Source of the DNA: Alphaproteobacteria bacterium
Lineage (GTDB): Bacteria > Pseudomonadota > Alphaproteobacteria > Acetobacterales > Acetobacteraceae
Assembly (NCBI GenBank): GCA_020850755.1
Contig: JADZEB010000018.1
Location: 234,649-298,648 of the forward strand
DNA: 64,000 nucleotides
Direction of reading: 5' to 3'
A program made the translations under genes and the position numbers. Of this stretch, positions 35,655 through 46,670 are shown in pieces (the first letter of the stretch is position 1; every line of letters starts with the position of its first letter). The notes beneath the pieces were generated by a model that did not search any database, was not told the origin of the DNA, and saw only the letters and a list, made by a program, of their open reading frames with translations.

Positions 35655-36557
35655 ATGGCCGGCCCCTCATTCGACGATCGCGACGGCTGGATCTGGTTCG
35701 ACGGCAAGCTCGTGCCCTGGCGCGAGGCCAAGGTGCATGTCGTGCTGCACGGCCTGCATTACGGCTCCTGCGTGTTCGAGGGCGAGCGCGCCTATAACGG
35801 CCATGTCTTCAAGCTGCGCCAGCACAGCCAGCGCCTGCTCGAAAGCGCGAAGATCCTGGGCATGGAGACCAGCCTCACCGTCGAGGAGGTGGACGCCGCC
35901 TGCAACGAGACGCTGAAGGCGTCCGGCTTCACCGATGCCTATCTGCGCCCGGTGATGTGGCGCGGCTCGGAAAGCATGGGCGTCTCGCCCAAGGGCACCA
36001 AGGTGCATTTCGCGGTGGCGATCTGGCCGTGGGGCGCCTATTTCGGCGACCAGCGCATGAAGGGCATCCGCCTCGACATGGGCCAGTGGCGCCGCCCCGC
36101 CCCGGACACGGCGCCGACGCGGGCCAAGGCCGCCGGCCTCTACATGATCGCGACGCTGAACAAGAACGCCGCCGAGGAGAAGGGCTTCGACGATGCGATG
36201 ATGCTCGACTGGCGCGGCCAGGTGGCCGAGGCCACGGGGGCGAACATCTTCTTCGTCAAGGACGGCGCGATCCATACGCCCACGCCCGACTGCTTCCTCG
36301 ACGGCATCACGCGGCGCACGGTGATGGGCATCGCGCGCGCGCGCCAGATCGTGGTGCATGAGCGCGCGATCCGGCCCGAGGAATTGTCCGGCTTCACCGA
36401 ATGCTTCCTCACCGGCACGGCGGCGGAAGTGACCGCCGTGCGCGAGATCGGGCCGGTGAAGTACAACCCGGGCGGCATCACCCAGACGCTGATGACCGAT
36501 TACGACGCGCTGGTGCGCATGAGCCCGGACGAGGTCGCCCGGCGCAGCCCGAGCTGA
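35655..36557 (+). CDS. ilvE: branched-chain amino acid aminotransferase
   Basis: This PLP enzyme of fold type IV transaminates Leu, Ile and Val with 2-oxoglutarate. The 300-residue product has HVVLHGLHYGSCVFEGERAY, the PLP lysine in ATLNKNAAEEKGFDDAMMLD, the signature EATGANIFFVKDGAIHTPTP and the phosphate loop ECFLTGTAAEVTAVREIG. The length is usual for the IlvE I branch. It is divergent from the PetP-like regulator. Confidence 0.96.
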   Translation: MAGPSFDDRDGWIWFDGKLVPWREAKVHVVLHGLHYGSCVFEGERAYNGHVFKLRQHSQRLLESAKILGMETSLTVEEVDAACNETLKASGFTDAYLRPVMWRGSESMGVSPKGTKVHFAVAIWPWGAYFGDQRMKGIRLDMGQWRRPAPDTAPTRAKAAGLYMIATLNKNAAEEKGFDDAMMLDWRGQVAEATGANIFFVKDGAIHTPTPDCFLDGITRRTVMGIARARQIVVHERAIRPEELSGFTECFLTGTAAEVTAVREIGPVKYNPGGITQTLMTDYDALVRMSPDEVARRSPS

Positions 36558-36703
36558 ACGCCGCCCGGCCGGCGCCCGCGCCGACCCACCCACGCAGCGC
36601 GCGGCCCGGCCCCGGGTCGCGCGCTTCTGCTTTGTCGGGCTGCCGCCTGCGCTGACCGCGCCGCCATTGCGGTCGCGCCCGCGAGCGGCTATCGAGGCGC
36701 GGC

Positions 36704-38365
36704 ATGCCCGAGAAGCCCCGCACGACGAGGAACGACAAGCGCGCCGCGCCCGCGAGGCCCGGCGATCCGCCCGCAGGCGATCCGCCCGCCGGCGTGCCCG
36801 CTGCTGCGCGACCGGTTGACGCGCAATCGGCCGAAGCGCAATCGGCCGAAGCGCAATCGGGCGAGGGGAGATCGGCCTGGCGCACCGCGCTGGCCGTGGT
36901 GCTCGGCGTCACCGCCTTCCGCCTGTTCTGGCTGACGCTCGGCACGCCCGAGCTCTACGCCGACGAGGCGCAATACTGGGTCTGGGCGCAGGACCTGTCC
37001 TGGGGCTACTACACCAAGCCGCCGCTGATCGCCTGGCTGATCGCCGGCACGACCGCGCTCTGCGGCCAGGCCGAGGGTTGCGTGCGGCTCTCCTCGCCCG
37101 TGCTGCACGCGGCAACCGCGCTGCTCTTGTTCGTGCTCGGGCGCCGCCTTTATGGCCCGCGTGCCGGCCTGTTCGCCGCCATCCTGTGGACGACGCTGCC
37201 GGCGGTGTGGATCTCGGGCACGATCATCTCCACCGATGTGCCGGTGCTGGCGGCCTGGGCCTTCGCGCTCCTGGCCGTGCTGAAGCTGATCGACGCGGCC
37301 GAGGCGGGGCGCCCGGCTCCGCTCGGCTGGTGGGCCGGGCTTGGCGCGGCACTCGGGCTCGGCATGCTGGCCAAGTATGTGATGGCCGCCTTCCTGCCCG
37401 GGCTTGCCCTGTTCCTGCTCTGGCACCGGCCGGCGCGCGCGATCCTGCGCAGCGGATGGCGGGGGCCGCTGGCCGGGCTCGCGGCGATGGCGCTGTTCAT
37501 CGCGCCGAACCTGGCGTGGAACCTGCACAACAGCTTCGCCACCATCCGCCATGTCGGGCAGAACGCCAATCTCGGCGGGGCGCTGCTGAACCCGCGCGCG
37601 GGGGCCGAGTTCTTCGCCGCGCAGTTCGCCGTGTTCGGCCCGCTGCTGTTCGGCTTCCTGCTGTTCCTGCTCGCCTGGCGCCCGCGCGCGACGCTGTCCG
37701 ACTGGCGCGCCCGCTTCCTCGCCAGCTTCATCCTGCCCCTGGGCCTGCTGATCCTCGGCCAGTCCTTCCTCTCGCGCGCCAACGCCAACTGGGCGGCGCC
37801 GGTCTATGTCGCGGCGGTGGTGCTGGTGGCGGCGGCGGCGCTGGCGCAGGGCCGGCAATGGCTGCTCCGGGCGAGCGTGGCGCTGCATGTGGCGATCGCG
37901 CTCCTGGTCTTCCTCGGCCCCGCCCTGGCCGAGGCGATCGGCCGGCCCCTGCCGCGCGGGCTCGATCCCTTCGCGCGCATGCGCGGGGGCGAGGCGCTCG
38001 GGCGCGAGGTGTCGCGCCATCTCGCCGCCGATCCGCGCCTGACGCTGCTGGCCGAGCGGCGGCGCGAGATGGCGACGCTGATGTACTATGTCCGTCCCTA
38101 TCCCGCCGGGGCGCGGATGTGGGAAGCCGATGGCGTCGCGCGCAACCAGTTCGAGCTCGACCGCGCCATCGCCCCCGGTCCCGGCCCGTGGCTCCTGGTC
38201 ACGCATCGCGAGGCGGTGCCCGACATCGCCCAGCGCTTCGGCGCGGCCGAGCGGGTGGGGCGCGTGCGCATCGTCACCCACCCGAATGCGAGCCTGACCT
38301 ACACCCTGTTCCGCCTGGCCGATTTCGCCGGAACGCCCGCCGGGGCTTCGCCCGCACCTAGGTGA
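36704..38365 (+). CDS. GT39-family glycosyltransferase (ArnT/PMT-like)
   Basis: The 553-residue inner-membrane protein has about eleven helices and the catalytic-loop acidic pair in [14 protein letters not shown], followed by [18 protein letters not shown]39 enzymes use polyprenyl-phosphate sugars and often modify lipid A or glycans. The cytosolic N-terminus (residues 1-60) is low-complexity and includes a 15-bp repeat (36821-36865) encoding AQSAE three times. Its stop overlaps the end of the convergent NAD kinase gene by 8 bp. Confidence 0.88.
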   Translation: MPEKPRTTRNDKRAAPARPGDPPAGDPPAGVPAAARPVDAQSAEAQSAEAQSGEGRSAWRTALAVVLGVTAFRLFWLTLGTPELYADEAQYWVWAQDLSWGYYTKPPLIAWLIAGTTALCGQAEGCVRLSSPVLHAATALLLFVLGRRLYGPRAGLFAAILWTTLPAVWISGTIISTDVPVLAAWAFALLAVLKLIDAAEAGRPAPLGWWAGLGAALGLGMLAKYVMAAFLPGLALFLLWHRPARAILRSGWRGPLAGLAAMALFIAPNLAWNLHNSFATIRHVGQNANLGGALLNPRAGAEFFAAQFAVFGPLLFGFLLFLLAWRPRATLSDWRARFLASFILPLGLLILGQSFLSRANANWAAPVYVAAVVLVAAAALAQGRQWLLRASVALHVAIALLVFLGPALAEAIGRPLPRGLDPFARMRGGEALGREVSRHLAADPRLTLLAERRREMATLMYYVRPYPAGARMWEADGVARNQFELDRAIAPGPGPWLLVTHREAVPDIAQRFGAAERVGRVRIVTHPNASLTYTLFRLADFAGTPAGASPAPR

Positions 38366-39239
38366 CGAACTGCTCGCCGATGATGCGCTCGGACAGATTG
38401 TGCTCGGGATCGAACAGCAGCGTCAGCGTCACCGCGCGATCCTCGTGCACGGCCACGCGCACCACGTCGCGCACCTCGGTATAGTCGGCCACCGCCGCCA
38501 CCGGGCGCTTGGCCGCCTCCAGCACCTCGAACACCACCTGCGCCGAGGCCGGCAAGAGCGCGCCGCGCCAGCGCCGCGGCCGGAAGGCATTGAGCGGCGT
38601 CAGCGGCAGCAGGTTCGAGGCGAGCGGCACGATCGGTCCGTGCGCCGACAGGTTGTAGGCGGTCGAGCCGGCGGGGGTGGAGATCAGCACCCCGTCGCAG
38701 ATCAGCTCCTTGAGCCGCTGCACGCCGTCGATGGTGATGCGGATCTTCGCCGCCTGGCGCGTCTGGCGCCAGAGCGAGACCTCGTTGATCGCCAGCGCCT
38801 GCTCGGACGAGCCGTCGGCGCGGGTCGCGGCCATGCGCAGCGGGTGCAGCTCGGTGACCGAGGCGCGCGCGATGCGGGCGGGCAGGTCCTCGGTCCGCTC
38901 GTCATTCATCAGGAAGCCGACCGAACCACAATTCATGCCGTAGATCGGCAGCGCCTTGCCGAGAAAGCGGTGCAGCGTTTCCAGCATGAAGCCGTCCCCG
39001 CCGAGTGCCACCGCCACCTCGGCCCGCTCGGGCTCGGCATGGCCGTAGCGCTCGACCAGCTTCTTGCGCAGGGTGGCGGCGCGGCGGGTGGCCGCGGCCA
39101 GGAAGGCGATGCGGCGCACCGGCTTGGCGCGGAAGGGGGCCGGGGCGGGCGGGGCGATGGCGGCGGGCGGGGTCACGGGGGGCTGGGCTCGGCCTGGGGC
39201 TGGCGGCGGTGGGGGAGGGCGCCTCGTGCCGGCGCGCAT
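38358..39239 (-). CDS. nadK: NAD kinase
   Basis: The enzyme phosphorylates NAD to NADP. The product has the active-site GGDG in [30 protein letters not shown], the INEVSLWR segment and the glycine-rich [19 protein letters not shown]. The conserved part starts at [14 protein letters not shown]. The 35-40 residues before it are Pro/Ala/Arg-rich, so the start is unsure: ATG 39239 is used, and GTG 39176 is an alternative. It is convergent with the GT39 gene. Confidence 0.92.
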   Translation of the reverse strand: MRAGTRRPPPPPPAPGRAQPPVTPPAAIAPPAPAPFRAKPVRRIAFLAAATRRAATLRKKLVERYGHAEPERAEVAVALGGDGFMLETLHRFLGKALPIYGMNCGSVGFLMNDERTEDLPARIARASVTELHPLRMAATRADGSSEQALAINEVSLWRQTRQAAKIRITIDGVQRLKELICDGVLISTPAGSTAYNLSAHGPIVPLASNLLPLTPLNAFRPRRWRGALLPASAQVVFEVLEAAKRPVAAVADYTEVRDVVRVAVHEDRAVTLTLLFDPEHNLSERIIGEQFVT

Positions 39240-39967
39240 GGCGGGGCCGCGGTGCTGGCGGGTGGCGGCCCTCCGGGCTGGTCGGCGCTGTCGGTCGGGT
39301 GCGCGCTACGGCCTTTCGGCTCGGGTTGGATCGTGCCGTTGCGGGCATCTCCGCCCCAACCGGCCGGTCCTGTCAAGCGCGCGCCGGGGCGGGCGGGGCC
39401 AGAGGCCGGGCCAAGTCCCGGTTCCGGGCGGGGTCTGGAGGTGCGCGGCTGGTTCCGCCCAGCGGGGCGGCGGGGCGAGGGGGTCCTCGACCTGTGCGGG
39501 CAGCAAGCGGGAGCCGGACCCGCCCGGACCGGCGAGACGGGCGGAGCCGGAGGCTGGGCCAAGCCGCGCCCCGGCTCCGGGCAGTGTGACTGACGACTGG
39601 GCAGGCCCCTTGCGCGGCGGCGCGGTGGATGGCGCGCGCGGCAGCCCGGTAGGTGGCATCGCGTGGCAGGGCCCGGCGGCGCGCTGTCGCCAGATCGGCC
39701 CGGAGCCGCCAGCCGGGCGTGCTCGCGACTCCCCTCCGCTCCGGCTGGCCGGAGCCAGCGACGGCACCCTCCTCGGGGCTCGTGCCTCCGAGCCGACCAA
39801 CCGGCGCGCGCAGCGGGCTTGCCTCGGGCCCCTGCCTCGCCACATCATAGCACCCGAGGCGGCGGTCCTGCTTGGCCGGCCAGCCTGTCTGCGGTGCCAG
39901 ACCCTGGCGCCCATCTGCCGGCCAGCCGGCCCGTGCCTTGGGTCCATGGTCCGGCTAGGATCGGATC
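39240..39967. other. 728-bp divergent gap, no gene recognised
   Basis: This region separates nadK from the Ppx/GppA gene and must hold both promoters. Several open frames cross it on both strands, but they are Arg/Pro/Ala/Gly-rich without motifs or ribosome-binding sites. Short GC-rich inverted repeats are frequent. It could contain a decayed gene, but no fragment of a known family was recognised. Confidence 0.5.
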
Positions 39968-41203
39968 ATGCCCCCGCACGACGCGCCCGCCCGCACCGAC
40001 GCCGGACCCGAAGAATCGGGCGGGGCTGCATGCGCTGCGATGGTGCCGGGGACCGCCGATGTCGGGGTCGTTGCCAAGGGTAACGGCCACGCCAGAGCTG
40101 ACACCGCCGCCGAGGCTGCCGGGCCCGAGGCGGCCGACGGCCATGCCGGGCCCGCGCGCCGGCGCGGCTGGGGGCCGCTCTATGCCGCGCTCGATCTCGG
40201 CACCAACAATTGCCGCCTGCTTGTCGCCGTCCCGGCCCCGGACGGGTTCCGCGTCGTCGATTCCTACTCGCGCATCGTCCGTCTGGGCGAGGGGCTGGTG
40301 GCTTCCGGCCGCCTGTCTGATGCGGCGATGGGGCGCGCCGTCATCGCCCTTCGCGCCTGCGCCGATAAGCTCGCCCGGCGCCCGGTGGTGCAGTTCCGTG
40401 CCGTCGCCACCGAAGCGTGCCGGCGGGCGGCCAACGCGCCCGAGTTCCTCGACCGTGTCGCTTCCGAGACCGGGCTTGCGCTCGACGTGATCGGCCCGCG
40501 CGAGGAGGCCGAGCTTGCCGTCGATGGCTGCGCCAGCCTGCTCGCCGACGGGGCCGAGCGGCGCGCGCTCCTGTTCGACATCGGCGGCGGCTCGACCGAG
40601 ATCATGTGGCTGCGCCTCGCCCCCGGCCGCAGCGGCAGCCGCCCGCGCCCCGAGTTGATCGGCTTCGTCTCGCTGCCGATCGGCGTGATCTCGCTGGCCG
40701 AGCGTTTCGGCGCCGATGCCTTCACCCGCGCCGGGTTCGAGGCGATGGTCGAACTGGTGATGGACGCGGCCCGCCCGTTCGAGGCGGTGCATTGCATCGG
40801 CCACGAGATCGGGCAGGGTGGCGTGCGCCTGCTCGGCACCTCGGGCACGGTGACGACGCTTGCCGGCGTGGCGCTCGGGCTTGATCGCTACCGCCGCACG
40901 GTGATCGACGGGCGCTCGCTGCCGGCCACCGAGGCCGAGGCGGCGCTGGAAGGCCTTGTCGGCCGCAGCCGCGCCTCGTTGGCGACCGAGCCCTGCATCG
41001 GCCAGGACCGCTCTGAATTCGTGCTGCCGGGCTGCGCCATATTCGCCGCGATCCGCCGGCTCTGGCCGATCGAGCGGCTGACGGTGGCCGATCGCGGCCT
41101 GCGCGAGGGCATCCTGTTGCGCATGATGCGCGGCGAGGCGGCCCGCGCCCCGCGCCGGCGTGCTGGCCGCGACCCAAGGCGCGGCAACGGCCACGGCGGA
41201 TGA
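39968..41203 (+). CDS. Ppx/GppA phosphatase family protein
   Basis: The 411-residue protein belongs to the actin-like ATPase fold. It has phosphate 1 motif YAALDLGTNNCRLLVA at about residue 72, VATEACRRA, phosphate 2 motif LLFDIGGGSTEIMWLRL and adenosine-region LLGTSGTVTTLAGVALGLDR. It hydrolyses polyphosphate or pppGpp. The first 65 residues are low-complexity, and start codons further in are possible. In many alphaproteobacteria this gene precedes rlmE, as here (13 bp gap). Confidence 0.92.
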   Translation: MPPHDAPARTDAGPEESGGAACAAMVPGTADVGVVAKGNGHARADTAAEAAGPEAADGHAGPARRRGWGPLYAALDLGTNNCRLLVAVPAPDGFRVVDSYSRIVRLGEGLVASGRLSDAAMGRAVIALRACADKLARRPVVQFRAVATEACRRAANAPEFLDRVASETGLALDVIGPREEAELAVDGCASLLADGAERRALLFDIGGGSTEIMWLRLAPGRSGSRPRPELIGFVSLPIGVISLAERFGADAFTRAGFEAMVELVMDAARPFEAVHCIGHEIGQGGVRLLGTSGTVTTLAGVALGLDRYRRTVIDGRSLPATEAEAALEGLVGRSRASLATEPCIGQDRSEFVLPGCAIFAAIRRLWPIERLTVADRGLREGILLRMMRGEAARAPRRRAGRDPRRGNGHGG

Positions 41204-41216
41204 AGGGCGCGCCGGC

Positions 41217-41933
41217 ATGAGCGGTTCACGGCGCCGCCCCGGTGGCGGCAGCGGCGGCGGCCGGGCCGGGCCGGGCGGCGGGCGCGACCTGGCCGTGACG
41301 GTGCGCACCGCCGGGCGGCGCACGCCGTCCTCGACCCGCTGGCTGTCCCGCCAGCTCAACGATCCCTATGTTGCCGCCGCCAAGGCCGCCGGCTATCGCT
41401 CGCGCGCCGCCTTCAAGCTGGCCGAACTGGACGACCGCTACCGCCTGATCCGCAAGGGGGCGCGCATCGTCGATCTCGGCGCCGCGCCGGGCGGCTGGAC
41501 GCAGGTCGCGGTCGCCCGCGCCGGGGCCGAGGGACGGGTGGTCGCGCTCGACCTGTTGCCGATCGAGCCGATCCCGGGCGCGGTGGTGCTGCAAGGCGAC
41601 TTCATGGCCGAGGATGCGCCGGCGCGGCTGGCCGAGGCGCTGGGCGGGGCGCGCGCCGACCTCGTGCTCTCCGACATGGCGCCCAACACCACCGGCCATA
41701 CCGCGACCGACCATCTGCGCATCATGGGCCTGGCCGAGGCCGCGCTCGATTTCGCCATCCGCGTGCTGGCCCCGGGCGGGGCCTTCGTCTGCAAGCTGTT
41801 CCAGGGCGGGGCCGAGCGCACCATGCTGGAGACGCTGAAGAAGCATTTCGCCACGGTGCGCCACGCCAAGCCGCCCGCCAGCCGCAAGGATTCGCGCGAG
41901 CTCTACATCGTCGCGCAGGGTTTCCGGGCCTAG
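41217..41933 (+). CDS. rlmE: 23S rRNA (uridine-2'-O)-methyltransferase RlmE (RrmJ/FtsJ)
   Basis: The enzyme methylates U2552 of 23S rRNA on the large subunit. The 238-residue protein has a Gly/Arg-rich start, the FtsJ core WLSRQLNDPYVAAAKAAGYR and SRAAFKLAELDDRY, and the SAM loop VDLGAAPGGWTQVA. LVLSDMAPNTTGH and FVCKLFQGG supply catalytic Asp and Lys, with Glu in SRKDSRELYIVAQGF. The ATG at 41217 is taken because it follows the Ppx stop. Its TAG stop is the first base triplet of palindromic repeat copy 2. Confidence 0.95.
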   Translation: MSGSRRRPGGGSGGGRAGPGGGRDLAVTVRTAGRRTPSSTRWLSRQLNDPYVAAAKAAGYRSRAAFKLAELDDRYRLIRKGARIVDLGAAPGGWTQVAVARAGAEGRVVALDLLPIEPIPGAVVLQGDFMAEDAPARLAEALGGARADLVLSDMAPNTTGHTATDHLRIMGLAEAALDFAIRVLAPGGAFVCKLFQGGAERTMLETLKKHFATVRHAKPPASRKDSRELYIVAQGFRA

Positions 41934-42060
41934 GGCAGCGTCCGATCCGGTGCAACCGCGCCGCGGTTCCGCCGGATGGGACCAGGCTGCCCGCAAGTCG
42001 TCGGTTGCCAGGGCGGGACTTCCGCTCGGCTGATCCAGCGCGAACGGAACGTGCCCTGGC
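41929..42060. repeat. paired-palindrome intergenic repeat, copy 2 (inverted)
   Basis: Stem B comes first: TCCGATCCGGTGCAACCGCG (41941-41960) pairs imperfectly with 41962-41981. The linker contains CAGGCTGCCCGCAAG. Stem A has GCCAGGGC (42007-42014) and GCCCTGGC (42053-42060) as outer arms. The sequence CCTAGGGCAGCG at the left end contains the rlmE TAG stop (41931-41933). Confidence 0.82.
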
Positions 42061-42224
42061 CGGGCCTTCGTGCCTCGCCGGCCGGCCCCCCGGCACGGGT
42101 TCGGCGCCGGGTTCATGCAGCCGGCGCATGGCAGGCGCGCGGTGCGGCGCGCATGAAATCGCCATGACCGCCCGCAATCTCCTTGCCCCCGCCCCGGCGC
42201 AGGCGTAATTAGGCGCGCCATTAG

Positions 42225-43784
<1,560 letters not shown>

Positions 43785-44507
43785 GTGGCGAAGGCGGGAG
43801 CGGCCGGGCCGCATCGCGTCGGCGCGGTGCTGTTCGACGCCTACGGCACCCTGTTCGACCTCGCGAGCGCGGTGGCGCAGAACCGCGCCGCGCTGACGCC
43901 CGCCTTGCCCGCTGGCGTGACGCCCGAGGCGGTGCTGGCCACCTGGCGCGCCAAGCAGCTCGAATACACCTGGACGCTGTCGCTGTCCGGCATCTGGCGC
44001 GACTTCCAGGCGGTCACGGCCGAGGCGCTCGATTTCGCCCTGGCCGCGCACGGCATCGATGCGCGCACCGCCCCGCGCGCGGCGCTGCTCGCGGCGTTCC
44101 GCCGTCTCGACCCCTACCCGGACGCGCCGGGGTGCCTTGCCGCCCTGCGCGCGCGCGGCCTGCGCACCGCGATCCTGTCCAATGGCAGCGCCGGGATGCT
44201 GGCCGATGCGGTGTCGGCCTCCGGCCTGGAGGACGGGCTCGATGCCCTGTTCTCAGTCGATGCGGTGCAGATCTACAAGCCGAGCCCGCGCGTCTATGCC
44301 CTGGCGGCGAGCGCGCTCGACCTGGCGCCCGAGGCGGTCGGCTTCGTCTCGGCCAATGCCTGGGACGCGGCCGGCGCGGCCGAGTTCGGGTTCGCGACCG
44401 TCTGGCTGAACCGCGCCGGCGCGCCGGACGAATACGGGCTGGCCGTGCGCGCGACGGTGCTGGGTGATCTCGCCGCCGCCGCCGCCGCCTTCGCCCCCGC
44501 CGCCTGA
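43785..44507 (+). CDS. haloacid dehalogenase type II (HAD superfamily)
   Basis: The 240-residue protein has the nucleophile motif VLFDAYGTLFD, motif II LRTAILSNGSAGML, Lys in DAVQIYKPSPRVYALAA and an acidic-region substitute SANAWDAAGAAEFGF, the arrangement of L-2-haloacid dehalogenases. They hydrolyse 2-haloalkanoates, though many act on other phosphates or acids. The GTG start directly abuts the guaB stop, so coupling is likely. Confidence 0.9.
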   Translation: MAKAGAAGPHRVGAVLFDAYGTLFDLASAVAQNRAALTPALPAGVTPEAVLATWRAKQLEYTWTLSLSGIWRDFQAVTAEALDFALAAHGIDARTAPRAALLAAFRRLDPYPDAPGCLAALRARGLRTAILSNGSAGMLADAVSASGLEDGLDALFSVDAVQIYKPSPRVYALAASALDLAPEAVGFVSANAWDAAGAAEFGFATVWLNRAGAPDEYGLAVRATVLGDLAAAAAAFAPAA

Positions 44508-44531
44508 GGCGCGCGCGATGACCGCCGCCCC

Positions 44532-45947
44532 ATGACGCCAGCCGCCCGCATCGCCGGGGCGATCGAGCTTCTCGGCGCGATCGAGGCCGCGCCGCGCAAG
44601 CCGGCCGACGCCACCGCGCAAGCCTTCTTCCGCGCCCGCCGCTTCATCGGCGCGGGCGACCGGCGCGCCATCTCCGAGCGGGTCTATGCGATCCTGCGCG
44701 CGCGTCCGCGCCTTGCCTGGTGGATCGCGCGCGCGGGCGCCGGCCGCGCGGCCGATCCGCGCACGCTGGTGTTGGCCCACCTGCTGCTTGCCGACCGCGC
44801 CGGCCCCGCCGCTGCCGCCGCCCTGTTCCCGGGCGGGCGCTTCGCCCCCGAACCGCTCTCTCGCGAGGAGGAGGCGCTGGCGCGCGCTCTTGCCGGGCAC
44901 ACGCTCGACCATCCCGACCAGCCGGAAGCCGTGCGCCTCGGCGTGCCCGACTGGCTGCTGCCAAGCCTGCACGCCCGCTTCGGCGCGGGGCTCGCGCGCG
45001 AGATGGCGGCGATGGACCAGCCGGCGCCGCTCGATCTGCGCGTCAACCCGCTCAAGACCACGCGTGGCGCGGCGCAAAGCGCGCTCGCGGGCGAGGGCAT
45101 CATCGCCGAGGCGACGCCATTCTCGCCCTGGGGGCTGCGCGTGCCCGGCCGCCGCCCGGTCACCGCCACCGCCGCCTTCCGCGAGGGGCTGGTCGAGATC
45201 CAGGACGAAGGCAGCCAGCTTGTCGCGCTGCTGACCGATGCGCGCCCCGGCATGCGCGTGGCCGATCTCTGCGCCGGGGCCGGGGGCAAGACGCTGGCGC
45301 TCGCCGCCGCGATGAAGAACAGGGGCCAGATCATCGCCGCCGATGTTTCCGCCGTGCGGCTCGACCAGTCGGTGAAGCGCCTGCGCCGCGCCGGGGTGCA
45401 CAATGTCGAGTGCCGGCTGCTCAAGCCGGGCGAGAAGTGGCTCAAGCGCGGCGCCGGGGCGTTCGAGCGCGTGCTGGTCGATGCGCCCTGCACCGGCACC
45501 GGCACCTGGCGGCGCAACCCGGATGCGCGGCTTTCGCTCGTGCCCGCCGACCTCGACGAACTCCGCGCCAAGCAGGCGGCGATCCTGGATACCGCCGCAC
45601 GGCTGGTTAGACCGGGCGGGCGATTGGTGTATGCTACCTGTTCGGTCCTGGCCGAGGAGAACGAGGCGCAGATTGCCGCCTTCCTCGGCCGCCAGCCGGA
45701 GTTCGCCGTCGTGCCGCTTGCCAAGCTGTGGCCCGCGATCGCGCCGAACACCAGCCCGCCGGCGATGGCGTCAGGCGAGGGGCCGTTCCTCGTGCTCACG
45801 CCGGCTGCGCACGGCACCGACGGCTTCTTCTGCGCCGTGCTGGAGCGCGCGCACGCGGCAAGGACCGGTCCGGACACCGATCCGGGCGCCGATCCGGGTG
45901 CCGGCCCGCCGCCCGGCCAGGACGAACGGGCGGAGGCCGGGCCGTGA
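44532..45947 (+). CDS. RsmB/NOP-family RNA methyltransferase
   Basis: The 471-residue protein has an N-terminal NusB-like RNA-binding region (RRFIGAGDRRAISERVYAIL), LRVNPLKTTRGAAQ and the SAM site VADLCAGAGGKTLALAAAMK. The two catalytic cysteines are in VLVDAPCTGTGTWRRNPDAR and LVYATCSVLAEENEAQIAAF. It makes m5C in rRNA, probably in the RsmB position, but the exact site cannot be assigned. Its TGA overlaps the GTG of the next gene. Confidence 0.92.
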   Translation: MTPAARIAGAIELLGAIEAAPRKPADATAQAFFRARRFIGAGDRRAISERVYAILRARPRLAWWIARAGAGRAADPRTLVLAHLLLADRAGPAAAAALFPGGRFAPEPLSREEEALARALAGHTLDHPDQPEAVRLGVPDWLLPSLHARFGAGLAREMAAMDQPAPLDLRVNPLKTTRGAAQSALAGEGIIAEATPFSPWGLRVPGRRPVTATAAFREGLVEIQDEGSQLVALLTDARPGMRVADLCAGAGGKTLALAAAMKNRGQIIAADVSAVRLDQSVKRLRRAGVHNVECRLLKPGEKWLKRGAGAFERVLVDAPCTGTGTWRRNPDARLSLVPADLDELRAKQAAILDTAARLVRPGGRLVYATCSVLAEENEAQIAAFLGRQPEFAVVPLAKLWPAIAPNTSPPAMASGEGPFLVLTPAAHGTDGFFCAVLERAHAARTGPDTDPGADPGAGPPPGQDERAEAGP

Positions 45948-46573
45948 TCGCGATCCGCCGCGCCCGTCCGCAGGATGCCGAGGCGATCGCCTCGGCCCAT
46001 GTGGCGGCGTGGCGGTCGGCCTATGCCGGCATCCTGCCGGACTTCTATCTCGCCGGCATGTCCGAGCGCCGCCAGGCGCGGCAATGGCGCCATGCGCTGG
46101 AATGGCCGCGCCAGGGGGCGGCGGTGTTCGTGGCGGTGGCCTCGGGCGAGGACCTGCCGCCCGATGCGCCCGCCGACGGCTTCCTGCCGCCGGGCAGCGA
46201 TCCCTCCGCCGCCGAGCCGCCCGGCGCGGTGGTGGGCTATGCCTCGGCCGGGCGGCTGCGCCGCTCCCCGCTCGGGCTGGCGCGGCTGGGCGAGATCGAG
46301 ACGCTCTACGTGCTCGACGACTACCGCGAGCGCGGGCTCGGCCGGCGGCTGATGCGCGCGGCGGCGGCGCATCTGAACGCGGTCGGCTGCGATGCGGCGC
46401 TGCTCTGGGTGCTGTGCGCGAACCAGGCCCGCTTCTTCTACCGCCATCTCGGCGGGGCGGCGGTGGCCGAGCAGGAGATCACGGTCGGCGGCGCGCCGGT
46501 GACGCAGCAGGCGATGCTGTGGGACCCGATCTCGGTTCTGCTTGCCGCGACCCAGCCAAGCACGGATAGATAG
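45944..46573 (+). CDS. GNAT family N-acetyltransferase
   Basis: The 209-residue protein begins at GTG 45944 within the overlap GTGA. It has the GNAT N-terminus [20 protein letters not shown] and [15 protein letters not shown], the acetyl-CoA loop [19 protein letters not shown] and the C-terminal [15 protein letters not shown] loop of about 35 residues ([20 protein letters not shown]) interrupts the beta sheet. The substrate is unknown. It is the last gene of the guaB run before guaA. Confidence 0.88.
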   Translation: MIAIRRARPQDAEAIASAHVAAWRSAYAGILPDFYLAGMSERRQARQWRHALEWPRQGAAVFVAVASGEDLPPDAPADGFLPPGSDPSAAEPPGAVVGYASAGRLRRSPLGLARLGEIETLYVLDDYRERGLGRRLMRAAAAHLNAVGCDAALLWVLCANQARFFYRHLGGAAVAEQEITVGGAPVTQQAMLWDPISVLLAATQPSTDR

Positions 46574-46670
46574 CGCCGCTCGACCCACCCAACCCCCGAG
46601 TCCCCGCCCGACACCCCCATCCCGGAGGCGCGCGGCGCGCGGGGCATTCCCGAACCGCCAGGTGCCGCCG

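Noticed and set aside
39064..40083. 339-residue plus-strand open frame in the nadK-Ppx gap
   Set aside because: It overlaps the start of nadK on the other strand and the start of the Ppx gene in another frame, and its product is Arg/Ala/Gly/Pro-rich without motifs.
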